This document shows, piece by piece, positions 42,069 to 50,423 of a stretch of DNA of 64,000 nt. This DNA is from Halomarina ordinaria (GTDB lineage: Archaea; Halobacteriota; Halobacteria; Halobacteriales; Haloarculaceae). Within the stretch, counting starts at the first letter, position 1, and each line of letters begins with the position of its first letter. Where the stretch lies: positions 2,232,001 through 2,296,000 of the forward strand of contig NZ_JARRAH010000001.1 of NCBI RefSeq assembly GCF_030553305.1, in the 5' to 3' direction. Both the position numbers and the translations under genes were made by a program. The notes beneath the pieces were generated by a model that saw nothing but the letters and a program-made list of their open reading frames with translations, was not told where the DNA came from and did no database searches.

Positions 42069-43316
42069 TCACGCCGCCCGCGTCACGTCCGCGAACAGTT
42101 CGCAGTAGTCGGCGAGCAGTCGCGGGAGCAGGAACCGTCGCTGGACGGTCTCACGTCCCCCCTCGCCGAGGCGCTCGGCCAGCGCCTCGTCCTCCAGCAG
42201 GCGACGACAGCGCTCGGCCGTCGCCTCGATGTCGCGCGGTTCGACGAGGTAGCCGTTCTCGCCGTCGGTGATCTGCAGGGGGATGCCGCCGACGTTCGTC
42301 CCGACGACGGGCCGGCGCTTCCAGAGCGCCTCCGAGACGGTGAGGGCGAACCCCTCGCGCAGCGACTTCTGGAGGACGACGTCCGCGGCGCGCTGCATGG
42401 CGTTGACGCCCGCGTCGGGGAGGTCCGTCAGGAGGTGGACCGACTCGTCGTCCGCGGTCTCGCCCTCGACCGCGTCGTATATCTCCTGGCCCTCGGGGTC
42501 GTCGTCCGGCATCCCGCCGACGAACGCCAGTTGCACGTCGGGGACGTCCTCGGCCACGAGTCGGTAGGCCTCCACGACCCCGAGCGGGTCCTTCCACGGG
42601 TCGAAGCGCGACACCTGCACGAGCAACGGTCGGTCGGGGTCGACGGGGTAGCGGTCCAGGTCGGCGGCCGCGGCCGCCTCGCCCGTGAGGTCGGCGAGCG
42701 GGCGGTTCTTCGGCGCCAGCGGGTCGATAGCGGGGTGGATGACGGTCGCCTCTGTGTCGAGGGGCCGGGCGTACTCCTGCCGGCTCACGACCACGCGGTC
42801 GACCCGTTCGAGGTCGGACTCGAAGAACGCGAGCGTCTCCGGCGCCGGGTCGGTGAGGTCGATGTGACAGCGCCAGACGAACGTCGTCTCCGGGAACCGT
42901 TCCGCGAGGTGGCCGACCATCCCGAGCGTCTGGGGGTCGTGGAGGACGACGACGTCGTACCGCCGCTCGACGGCGGCGGCGTTCTCGGCGACGGTCTCGT
43001 GGTACGTGGCCTCCATGGCCTCGGTCAGCGACGCCCCGTCACCCTGGAGGCCGTTGTGGATGGCCTTCGTCACCTCGTAGAACGCGTCGGGCGCCGTCAT
43101 CACCTGCCAGTCGGCCTCGACGCCGAGGTCCGTCGAGAGCGGCACGAGCGACCGGAGCATCTCCGCGACCCCGCCGCCGCTCGCGGTCGTGTTGACGTGA
43201 CACACCGTCAGGTCGGAGACCGCCCCCGCCCGCTCGCGGATGGCACGCTGCGTCCGGTCGTCGAGGAGCGGTGCGTACGAGGCGAACGTCCGGTCTGCGG
43301 TGGGAGCGAACTGCAT
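42069..43316 (-). CDS. treT: GT4 glycosyltransferase, trehalose synthase (TreT) type
   Basis: 415 residues, GT-B fold. CHVNTTASGGGVAEMLRSLV near the N-terminus, WRCHIDLTDPAPE mid-protein, VQVSRFDPWKDPLGVVEAYR at the start of the second domain, and the donor site LREGFALTVSEALWKRRPVV. These match TreT, which makes trehalose from a nucleotide-glucose and glucose. Trehalose is a compatible solute in haloarchaea. The acceptor specificity cannot be proven by eye. A 19-bp inverted repeat lies upstream. Confidence 0.8.
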   Translation of the reverse strand: MQFAPTADRTFASYAPLLDDRTQRAIRERAGAVSDLTVCHVNTTASGGGVAEMLRSLVPLSTDLGVEADWQVMTAPDAFYEVTKAIHNGLQGDGASLTEAMEATYHETVAENAAAVERRYDVVVLHDPQTLGMVGHLAERFPETTFVWRCHIDLTDPAPETLAFFESDLERVDRVVVSRQEYARPLDTEATVIHPAIDPLAPKNRPLADLTGEAAAAADLDRYPVDPDRPLLVQVSRFDPWKDPLGVVEAYRLVAEDVPDVQLAFVGGMPDDDPEGQEIYDAVEGETADDESVHLLTDLPDAGVNAMQRAADVVLQKSLREGFALTVSEALWKRRPVVGTNVGGIPLQITDGENGYLVEPRDIEATAERCRRLLEDEALAERLGEGGRETVQRRFLLPRLLADYCELFADVTRAA

Positions 43317-43344
43317 CGATACGTCCCCCTTTCGACCCCATACA

Positions 43345-43363
43345 TGTGAGTGTATCTCTCACA
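43345..43363. promoter_or_regulatory. inverted repeat upstream of the TreT-type gene
   Basis: TGTGAG-TGTATCT-CTCACA, perfect 6-bp arms, 29-47 bp before the ATG at 43316. It does not match the TACT-N7-8-GAGTA site known for the haloarchaeal sugar regulator TrmB. Operator role is inferred from position. Confidence 0.4.
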
Positions 43364-43423
43364 GTAGTTCGCGCCGCTCCGACGCATCGGTCCCGCGTTC
43401 GGTGAGTGAGCGCCCGGGAGCGT

Positions 43424-43876
43424 TCAGGAGAGTCGTCGTTTCCGGTCGCGCGCGGCGCCCGCCGCCGACCCGTAGCCCTCGACCTCGGCGAGTTCCTCGA
43501 CCGCTTCGAGGGTCCGCACGGCGTCGTCGAGGAACGAGAGGACGTCGCCGGGGTAGGCGTAGAGCATGTAGTCGTCACCCATCACGTCGACGATGGCGTC
43601 CGGGCCGAGGCCGCCCTCGCGCAGTTCCAGCAGGTAGGCGATGAACTTCTCCTCGGGGTGCCCGCAGTGGGGGTTCGACTCGCAGTCGCAGTCGAGGAAG
43701 TCCGTCGCGAATTCGAGGACCCGGTCCTGGGTCGCGTCGTCGAGGTTGGCCAGCCCCTCGCCCTGGAAGAGGATGTCGAGCGTCGCCCCCTTGAACGCCC
43801 CCTTCGGGATGTTCGTCTCCAGCTGCGAGGCTATCTGCCGGTGGTTCTTCAGGTATATCTTGTCCGTGATGGCCAC
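43424..43876 (-). CDS. haloarchaeal protein with cysteine cluster (150 aa)
   Basis: Begins MAITDKIYLKNHRQIASQLE. A metal-binding-like segment, FLDCDCESNPHCGHPEEKF, at about residues 60-78 (C-x-C...C-x-H) is followed by a helical region with a hydrophobic patch, DYMLYAYPGDVLSFLDDAVR. The family is conserved in haloarchaea as I recall it, but I cannot name a function. It is transcribed away from the TreT-type gene's promoter region on the same strand as the LutBA gene, 46 bp after it. Confidence 0.8.
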   Translation of the reverse strand: MAITDKIYLKNHRQIASQLETNIPKGAFKGATLDILFQGEGLANLDDATQDRVLEFATDFLDCDCESNPHCGHPEEKFIAYLLELREGGLGPDAIVDVMGDDYMLYAYPGDVLSFLDDAVRTLEAVEELAEVEGYGSAAGAARDRKRRLS

Positions 43877-43922
43877 GCTTGCCCGAGAGAGGGGAGCGCG
43901 GGGTAAAACTCCCTCGACTACC

Positions 43923-46148
43923 CTACACCAGCAACTCGACGGGGTGAGTCGTCGGCCGCGAGAGCAGCGAGTCCAGCTGTTCGAGACAGGAGGTCCCGCT
44001 CGCGACCACCCGTCGGTCGCGCGCCTCCTCGGTCGTGAACTGCTCTCGCAGGCGGTCGCCCACGTCCATGCTCAACTCGTAGTACTGCTGTTTGTAGCCG
44101 AAGCTCCCGGCCATCCCGCAGCACTCCACGTCGGAGGTGACGACGTCGAAGCCGAGGTCCGACAGCACCGTCTCGGTGTACGATTCGAGGCCGAGGGTGC
44201 GCTGCTGGCAGTGGCTGTGGTAGGCGATGCGCTCGCCGGCCCCCGCGCTCAGGGCGTCGGCGTCGGCGCCGTTGTGGAGCAGGCCGTAGACGTACTCCAT
44301 CACCTCGTAGCTGCTGTCGGCGAGACGCTCGTGGGAGGCGGGTTCGAGGAACTTCTCGTACTCGCGGGCGAACATGGCGAGGTCGCTCGGCTCGACGACG
44401 ACGACGTCGCGGCCCGCGTCCAGGTGCTCGGCGAGGTCGGCGTAGACGTCGTGGGCGTGTTCCTCCGCCGTCGCTATCATTCCCTGCGAGAGGGGTGCGC
44501 GCCCGCTGGAGCGCACGTCGGGGACGTGGACGCGGACGCCGAGACGTTCGAGCGCCCGGACGGCGGCCTTCCCCCGCTCGACCTGCACGTGGTTCGTGTA
44601 GACGTCGGGGTAGAGCACCGCCTCGCGGGTCGGCTCCTCGACGCCTTCGACGCGCGAGTCGCGCGCCGCGAACCACTCGACGAGCGTCTCGCGCTGGAAC
44701 TCGGGGAGCGTCCGCCGGGCGTCGATGCCGACGACCTGCTCCAGCACCTGCCGGGCCGGGCGGGTCTTCGCCACCCAGTTCGAGAGGGGCGCGGTGGCGC
44801 TCCCGAGCCTCGCCAGCGTCTCGAAGTTGCCGAACAGCCGCTTCTGGCGGTCCATGCCGCCCTCCTCCTCGTCGGGCGTCAGTCCGTCGACGAGGAAGTC
44901 GAAGCGCTCGTCCTCGCCCTCCCGATTGATGCGGTCGCGGACGACCGTGTTTATCCACGGGATGTCGATTTCCACGGGACAGGCCGGCACGCAGCGCGAA
45001 CAGCCCGTACAGAGGTCGTTGAACTCGGCGGCGACGTCGAGGCCCTCGATGCCGGCCTCCCAGCCGGTGGCGATACCGCCGGAGTACGTCTCCCCGCCGA
45101 AGGCGTGGCCGCCGACGCTCTGGAAGTTCGCACAGACGTTCGAGCAGGCCGAACAGCGGATGCAGTAGAGCGTCTCCTTCAACTGGGGGTCCTCGCGCAT
45201 CGCCAGCCGGCCGTTGTCGATGAGCACGAGGTGGAACTCCCTGTCAGAACCGCGCTCGGACAGTGGCGTCTCGTCGTCGTCGAAGTCGAGCGTCGGCGTC
45301 TTCGTCGGCGGCGTCATCAGCGAGACGTAGCTCGTGATGTCCTGACCCGTCCCCGAGCGGCCGATGAGTTCGACGAACGGCGCGAGGTCCTCGACGCTCG
45401 GAACGACCTTCTCGACGCCCGCGACGGCGACGTGCGTGTCGGGGACCGAGGCGCTCTTTCGCGCGTTCCCCTCGCTCGTCACCAGCGCGAGGGTGCCCGT
45501 GTCGGCGGTGATGAAGTTCGCGCCGGTCATCCCCACGTCCGCCTCGCGGACGAGGGCGCCCAGTTTCTCGCGGGCGAACATCGTCAACTCCTCGGCGGTC
45601 TCGAGGGGTTCCTCGGGGTCGAAGTGGGCGTTGAACAGGTCGGCGATGCCCGCCCGCGACTTGTGGATGGCGGGCGCGACGATGTGGGAGGGGGCCTCGT
45701 CGGCCACCTGCAACACCCACTCGCCGAGGTCCGTCTCGACGACCTCCCGGCCGTCGGCTTCGAGCGCGTCGTTGACCTCTATCTCCTCGGTCGTCATCGA
45801 CTTCGACTTCACGACGCGCTCCGCCTCCTTCTCGGCGCACACCTCCCTGACGTAGTCGTTGGCGTCCTCGGCGTCGTCGGCGATGTAGAGCGTCCCGCCG
45901 TTCTCCTCGACGGTCTCGCGCAACTCCTCGATGAGGTCCGGCAGGCGCTCGATGGCGTCCTCCTTGATGGCGCGGGCCTCCGACTTCAGTTCCTCGTAGT
46001 CGTCCAGTTTCGCCACCGACGCGTACCGTCCCGCGTTGAATCCGCGGGTGTTCTGCTCGACGGCGTCGCCCTCCGTCGCCATCAGTTCGCGTATCTTCGC
46101 GGCCTTCGCCTCCCGGGAGACGGCCCCGTTGGCGGCGCGCTCACTCAT
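43923..46148 (-). CDS. fused LutB-LutA lactate-oxidation iron-sulfur protein
   Basis: 741 residues. A LutB-type LUD domain (~1-310; VTSEGNARKSASVPDTHVAV) is followed by a 2x[4Fe-4S] ferredoxin-like region (CIRCSACSNVCANFQ and CTGCSRCVPACPVEIDIPW, ~345-410). Two CCG domains in the LutA/GlpC style end the protein (HSHCQQRTLG... and VTSDVECCGMAGSFGYKQQY). In bacteria LutA and LutB are separate subunits of an L-lactate-oxidising complex with LutC; here one polypeptide carries both. Its start overlaps the LutC-like end by 8 bp. The C-terminal ~390 residues are paralogous to the end of the divergent Dld. Confidence 0.88.
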   Translation of the reverse strand: MSERAANGAVSREAKAAKIRELMATEGDAVEQNTRGFNAGRYASVAKLDDYEELKSEARAIKEDAIERLPDLIEELRETVEENGGTLYIADDAEDANDYVREVCAEKEAERVVKSKSMTTEEIEVNDALEADGREVVETDLGEWVLQVADEAPSHIVAPAIHKSRAGIADLFNAHFDPEEPLETAEELTMFAREKLGALVREADVGMTGANFITADTGTLALVTSEGNARKSASVPDTHVAVAGVEKVVPSVEDLAPFVELIGRSGTGQDITSYVSLMTPPTKTPTLDFDDDETPLSERGSDREFHLVLIDNGRLAMREDPQLKETLYCIRCSACSNVCANFQSVGGHAFGGETYSGGIATGWEAGIEGLDVAAEFNDLCTGCSRCVPACPVEIDIPWINTVVRDRINREGEDERFDFLVDGLTPDEEEGGMDRQKRLFGNFETLARLGSATAPLSNWVAKTRPARQVLEQVVGIDARRTLPEFQRETLVEWFAARDSRVEGVEEPTREAVLYPDVYTNHVQVERGKAAVRALERLGVRVHVPDVRSSGRAPLSQGMIATAEEHAHDVYADLAEHLDAGRDVVVVEPSDLAMFAREYEKFLEPASHERLADSSYEVMEYVYGLLHNGADADALSAGAGERIAYHSHCQQRTLGLESYTETVLSDLGFDVVTSDVECCGMAGSFGYKQQYYELSMDVGDRLREQFTTEEARDRRVVASGTSCLEQLDSLLSRPTTHPVELLV

Positions 46149-46647
46149 CGAGAATCACCACCCGGACCGTCTTCGGGCCGTGGGCGCCCTTCACCAGTTC
46201 ACCCATGTCGGCCGTGGCGCTCGGGCCGGTGGCGATGATGGCGGTGTCACCCCCCTCGCGGAGCCACGGACCGAACTCGGTGAACGCCTCGCGCATCCCC
46301 GGGACCACGTCCTCGCTCCGGACGACGACGACGTGGTGGTCGACGAAGAGACTCACCGCCTCGGCCCCCTCCGGCGTCGATCCGAGGACGACGCTGCCGT
46401 AGTCGGCGATACCCATCCGCGCGGCGGTGACGCCCGTCGTCGCGGCCTCCAGCGCCGCGGCCGTGGGGTCGACCGTCACGTCGGTGTCCGAAAGCGAGAC
46501 CCCCTCGAAGGGCAGGTCGACGCCGACGGTCGGCCCCTCAACGACCGCCGACAGCGTCGCGGCGAACTCCTCGCGCGACGTGTGCGTCCACTCGACGTCG
46601 AGACGGTCGAGCGAGTCCTCGAACGTCCGGACTGCCTCTGCACTCAT
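46141..46647 (-). CDS. lutC: LutC-like LUD-domain protein
   Basis: 168 residues, start at MSAEAVRTFEDSLDRLDVEW. A single LUD domain with the signature end REGGDTAIIATGPSATADMG and LVKGAHGPKTVRVVILDE. It is the probable third component of the lactate-oxidation complex, co-expressed with the LutB-LutA fusion (8-bp overlap). A TATA-like TTGATAATCC lies 21-30 bp before the ATG. Confidence 0.88.
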   Translation of the reverse strand: MSAEAVRTFEDSLDRLDVEWTHTSREEFAATLSAVVEGPTVGVDLPFEGVSLSDTDVTVDPTAAALEAATTGVTAARMGIADYGSVVLGSTPEGAEAVSLFVDHHVVVVRSEDVVPGMREAFTEFGPWLREGGDTAIIATGPSATADMGELVKGAHGPKTVRVVILDE

Positions 46648-47002
46648 ACTTCCACCTACGGTCCCGGGATTATCAATCACCCACATCGCCCCCACACGTC
46701 CCGGTAACCGGGCGGATTCCGAGTCACCACGTACACCCCTCCACCCGTTCGAAGAAGCGGGAACGACAGACGGTCGCTCTCGCCAGCGGTCACCGGTCGC
46801 ACGCGTTGGGCCGACTGGCTTCCCCACGCTCTCGCGGTAGCCGACAGCATCACCGTCGCCGTCGCGTTCGTGTTTCGCCGGTCAGTCGCCCGGGCGATGA
46901 GTGTCGACAGGGTACCGGCTTCGGCGTTCGGCCGTTCTCGCGTACACCGCCGGGACGTCGCGATTCGCCCCCGTTTATGCCCGTGGGGTGGGAAGACAGG
47001 GT
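46648..47002. other. 355-bp divergent promoter region of the lactate genes
   Basis: No gene is supported. TATA-like elements lie at each end: 46668-46677 for the LutC direction and GTTTATGCC near 46974 for dld, both about 25 bp from the starts. Between them I see no operator-type repeat. The arrangement suggests shared lactate-responsive control. Confidence 0.5.
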
Positions 47003-50000
47003 ATGGCGACCGACCCGGGGACGTCACCGGACCCCGCAGCCGACGTACGGAGCGACTACGACTACGTCAACGACGACGTCACCCGGCCCGGCCTCGTCTC
47101 GGACCTCGAGGCGCGCGTCGCCGGCGACGTTCGGTTCGACGACTACTCCAGACAGCTGTACGCGACGGACGCGAGCGCCTACCGCGCGCTCCCCGTCGGC
47201 GTCGTCTGCCCGACGTCGACGGCCGACGTCGCGAGCGTCGTGGCGTACTGCGCGCTCCGCGAGATACCCGTCCTCCCGCGCGGCGGCGGGACGAGCCTCG
47301 CGGGGCAGACGGTCAACGAGGCCGTCGTCCTCGACTTCACCCGGTACATGGACGACGTCCTCGACGTCGACCCCGAGGGACGGACCGCCACCGCGCAGGT
47401 CGGCACCTACCTCGGGAGCCTCAACGAGCACCTCGCGCCCCACGACCTGAAGTTCGCGCCCGACCCCGCCTGGGGCGACAAGAGCGCCCTCGGCGGCGCC
47501 ATCGGCAACAACTCGACGGGCGCGCACTCGCTCGTGTACGGCAAGACCGACTACTACATCGAAGAGGTCGAGGCCGTCCTCGCCGACGGCACCGTCACGC
47601 GCTTCGGCGAGGTGTCGGTCGAGGAACTGCGCGAGAAGGCCGACCCCTCCTCGGAGGCGTGGGGTCCCGACGGTCCCGAGAGCGACCTCCTGCCGCGCAT
47701 CTACGAGCAGGCGACCCGGGTCCTCGACGAGGAGGCAGAGGAGGTGCGCGAGCGCTACCCCGACCTGAAGCGCAACGTCTCCGGGTACAACCTCGACATG
47801 CTCGTCGACGAGGCGGCGGGCGAACGCCGTCTGCCCGACGACTCGGGCGTCGACCCCGAGAGCGAACCGGGCCGGGTGAACCTCGCGCGCCTGCTCGCGG
47901 GCAGCGAGGGGACCCTCGCCGTCGTCACCGAGGCGACCGTCGCGCTCGAACCCATCCCGGAGACGAAGTCGGTCGCCCTGCTGACCTACGACTCGGTCAT
48001 CGAGGCGATGGAGGACGTCGCGCCCATCCTCGAACACGGCCCTGCGGCCGTCGAGGTGATGGACGACGTGTTGCTCGACCTCGCGCGCGAGACGGCGGAG
48101 TTCCGCGACGTGGTCGGCCTCCTCCCCGAGGGGACCGACTCGGTGCTCCTCGTGGAGTTCTACGCCGAGGGCGACGCGGACGGCAAGCAGAAGGTCGCGG
48201 ACCTCATCGCCGACCGCGTCCCCGACGGCGTCAGCGAGGTCGACCCGAGCGAGGGGGCGGCGAGCGTCACCGACGACCCGCACACCGCCCGGCAGGCGCT
48301 CGAAGCGCACGACGCCGAGACGCGCTCGAAGTTCTGGAAGATGCGCAAGTCGGGGCTCCCCATCCTCCTCTCGCGCACCTCCGACGCGAAGCACATCGCC
48401 TACATCGAGGACACCGCCATCCCCGCCGAGAACCTCCCGGCGTACGTCGCCGACTTCCAGGCCGTCCTCGAGGCGCACGACACGTTCGCCTCCTACTACG
48501 CTCACGCCGGCCCAGGGGTGCTCCACATCCGCCCGCTCATCAACACGAAGACCGCCGAGGGCGTCGAGACGTTCGAGGCCATCGCCGACGAGGTGACCGA
48601 CCTCGTCGTGAAGTACGGCGGGTCGGTCTCGGGCGAACACGGCGACGGGCGCGCCCGGACCCAGTGGAACCGCAAACTGTACGGCGACCGCCTCTGGCAC
48701 GTCTTCCGTGACCTGAAGTCGGCGTTCGACCCCGACTGGCTGCTCAACCCCGGCAACGTCTGTGGCGACTTCGACATGAGCCGGAACCTCCGGTTCGACC
48801 CCGAGTACGACTTCGAGGCGGGCTTCGACCCGGCGCTCGAGTGGGCCAACGAGAACGGCTTCCAGGGCATGGTCGAACTCTGTCACGGCTGCGCTGGCTG
48901 TCGCGGCGAGCAGTCCACCACCGGCGGGGTGATGTGCCCGACGTTCCGCGCCGCCGAAGAGGAGATTCAATCCACGCGCGGGCGAGCGAACATGCTCCGC
49001 TCGGCGATGAGCGGCGAACTCGACCCCGAGGAGGCGTTCACCGACGAGTTCGTGGACGAGGTGCTCGACCTCTGCATCGGCTGCAAGGGCTGTGCGAAGG
49101 ACTGCCCGAGTGAGGTCGACATGGCGAAGATGAAAGCCGAGGTCACCTACGAGTACAAGCAGCGCAACGGCGCGAGCGTCCGCGACCGGGTGTTCGCCGA
49201 CATCGACCGCCTCTCGGCGCTCGGCAGCGCCTTCGCGCCCGTCTCGAACTGGGCGAGCAAGGTGCCCGGCGCGCGCGTCGCCATGGAGAAGGTGCTCGGC
49301 ATCGCCCGCGAGCGCTCGCTCCCCGAGTTCCACCGCGAGACGTTCGTCGACTGGTTCGAGGCCCGCGGCGGGACGACGGTCCGACGGAAGGAAGCGGACC
49401 GGACGGTCCTGCTGTTCCCCGACACGTACACGAACCACAACCACCCCGAGGCGGGGAAGGCGGCTGTCAGGGTACTGGAGGCGGCGGGTGTCTACGTCCG
49501 CATCCCCGAGGGGACGACCGGCAGCGGGCGACCACCCTACTCGAAGGGCTTCCTCGGGAAGTCCCGCGAGCAGGCCCAGCAGAACGTCGCGGCGCTCGCG
49601 CCCGAAATCCGCGACGGCTGGGAGGTCGTCGTGGTCGAACCGTCCGACGCCGTCATGTTCCAGTCGGACTACCTCGACCTCCTCTCGGGGAGCGACGTCG
49701 AGACGGTCGCCGACCACACCTACGGCGTCATGGAGTACCTCGACACCTACCGCCTCGACGAGGTGCTCGACTTCGGTGCGGTGGGCGAGTCGCTCACCTA
49801 TCACGGTCACTGCCACCAGAAGGCCACGCTGAAGGACCACCACGCGGTGGGCGTCCTGCGCCGTGCCGGGTACGACGTCGACCCGCTCGACTCGACGTGC
49901 TGTGGCATGGCGGGGAGTTTCGGCTACGAGGCCGAACACTACTCGATGAGCAAGGCCATCGGGAGCATCCTCTACGACCAGGTGGACGCGAGTCCGGGTG

Positions 50001-50104
50001 ACGCGGTCACCGCACCGGGCGCGTCCTGCCGGTCGCAACTCGGCGACCACGCGGGCGAGGAACCGCCCCACCCCGTCGAGAAACTCGCCGCCGCGCTGGC
50101 CTGA
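47003..50104 (+). CDS. dld: FAD-linked D-lactate dehydrogenase fused to iron-sulfur/CCG module
   Basis: 1033 residues. An FAD_binding_4 domain (PRGGGTSLAGQTVNEAVVLD; GAIGNNSTGAHSLVYG) and the C-terminal FAD-oxidase domain (HGDGRARTQWNRKLYG) lie in residues ~40-560. Two [4Fe-4S] motifs follow (CHGCAGCRGEQ... and CIGCKGCAKDCPSEVDM, ~630-710), then two CCG domains (HCHQKATLK, STCCGMAGSFGYEAEH). It oxidises D-lactate (or a related 2-hydroxyacid) to pyruvate and passes electrons to the membrane pool. Start ATG at 47003 follows a TATA element at the usual distance. Divergent from the lutC-lutBA operon. Confidence 0.92.
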   Translation: MATDPGTSPDPAADVRSDYDYVNDDVTRPGLVSDLEARVAGDVRFDDYSRQLYATDASAYRALPVGVVCPTSTADVASVVAYCALREIPVLPRGGGTSLAGQTVNEAVVLDFTRYMDDVLDVDPEGRTATAQVGTYLGSLNEHLAPHDLKFAPDPAWGDKSALGGAIGNNSTGAHSLVYGKTDYYIEEVEAVLADGTVTRFGEVSVEELREKADPSSEAWGPDGPESDLLPRIYEQATRVLDEEAEEVRERYPDLKRNVSGYNLDMLVDEAAGERRLPDDSGVDPESEPGRVNLARLLAGSEGTLAVVTEATVALEPIPETKSVALLTYDSVIEAMEDVAPILEHGPAAVEVMDDVLLDLARETAEFRDVVGLLPEGTDSVLLVEFYAEGDADGKQKVADLIADRVPDGVSEVDPSEGAASVTDDPHTARQALEAHDAETRSKFWKMRKSGLPILLSRTSDAKHIAYIEDTAIPAENLPAYVADFQAVLEAHDTFASYYAHAGPGVLHIRPLINTKTAEGVETFEAIADEVTDLVVKYGGSVSGEHGDGRARTQWNRKLYGDRLWHVFRDLKSAFDPDWLLNPGNVCGDFDMSRNLRFDPEYDFEAGFDPALEWANENGFQGMVELCHGCAGCRGEQSTTGGVMCPTFRAAEEEIQSTRGRANMLRSAMSGELDPEEAFTDEFVDEVLDLCIGCKGCAKDCPSEVDMAKMKAEVTYEYKQRNGASVRDRVFADIDRLSALGSAFAPVSNWASKVPGARVAMEKVLGIARERSLPEFHRETFVDWFEARGGTTVRRKEADRTVLLFPDTYTNHNHPEAGKAAVRVLEAAGVYVRIPEGTTGSGRPPYSKGFLGKSREQAQQNVAALAPEIRDGWEVVVVEPSDAVMFQSDYLDLLSGSDVETVADHTYGVMEYLDTYRLDEVLDFGAVGESLTYHGHCHQKATLKDHHAVGVLRRAGYDVDPLDSTCCGMAGSFGYEAEHYSMSKAIGSILYDQVDASPGDAVTAPGASCRSQLGDHAGEEPPHPVEKLAAALA

Positions 50105-50156
50105 GCGCCCCCGAGTCGTAACCTATATCAAATCGCGCGGGGGTAGATGGTGATGT

Positions 50157-50231
50157 GTCCGGGTTGGGGTAGTGGACTATCCTTCAGCCTTGTGGAGGCT
50201 GAGACGCGGGTTCGATTCTCGCACCTGGACC
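50157..50231 (+). tRNA. tRNA-His (anticodon GUG)
   Basis: Acceptor GUCCGGG pairs CCUGGAC, anticodon arm CAGCC-UUGUGGA-GGCUG gives GUG, T-arm GCGGG-UUCGAUU-CUCGC, discriminator C. The genomic base before position 1 is T, so the identity nucleotide G-1 must be added after transcription. No intron. A TATA element (CTATATCAAAT) lies ~25-35 bp upstream. Confidence 0.96.
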
Positions 50232-50271
50232 TCGTTTCTACGCGAACGACAGTGAGCGCTGACGAGTCCCC

Positions 50272-50282
50272 CGAGAATCGAA
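50272..50282. repeat. inverted copy of part of the tRNA-His T-arm
   Basis: CGAGAATCGAA is the exact reverse complement of TTCGATTCTCG in the tRNA-His T-arm (and in the direct copy at 50308). It lies between the tRNA and the direct copy, and can pair with the latter as an 11-bp stem enclosing a second small hairpin (AGCGA...TCGCT). Confidence 0.75.
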
Positions 50283-50307
50283 GTAGCGAGGAGCTTCGCT
50301 CCGAGCG

Positions 50308-50332
50308 GGGTTCGATTCTCGCACCTGGACCT
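50308..50332. repeat. 25-bp exact copy of the tRNA-His 3' end
   Basis: Identical to 50208-50232 (T-arm, acceptor 3' strand, discriminator and one base beyond), exactly 100 bp downstream and in the same orientation. Nothing else of the tRNA is duplicated, so it is not a gene. Confidence 0.9.
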
Positions 50333-50357
50333 TCTTCCGAGCGCTCTCCGGTGAGTG

Positions 50358-50379
50358 GGTGCTCGCGCCAGCGAGCACC
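50358..50379. terminator. 9-bp-stem hairpin between tRNA-His and convergent glycan gene
   Basis: GGTGCTCGC-GCCA-GCGAGCACC, a perfect stem in the gap between converging transcription units. No T-run follows on either side, so its role as a terminator is uncertain; position is the support. Confidence 0.45.
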
Positions 50380-50423
50380 GCGAACGAACGGAGTACGACC
50401 CACGCCGAGGTCCTGCGTCTACT

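Noticed and set aside
47024-50071. 1015-codon minus-strand frame opposite dld
   Set aside because: Shadow frame; the plus strand encodes a complete FAD-linked dehydrogenase.
50308-50332. Second tRNA gene downstream of tRNA-His
   Set aside because: Only the T-arm and acceptor 3' strand are present; no D-arm, anticodon arm or 5' strand.
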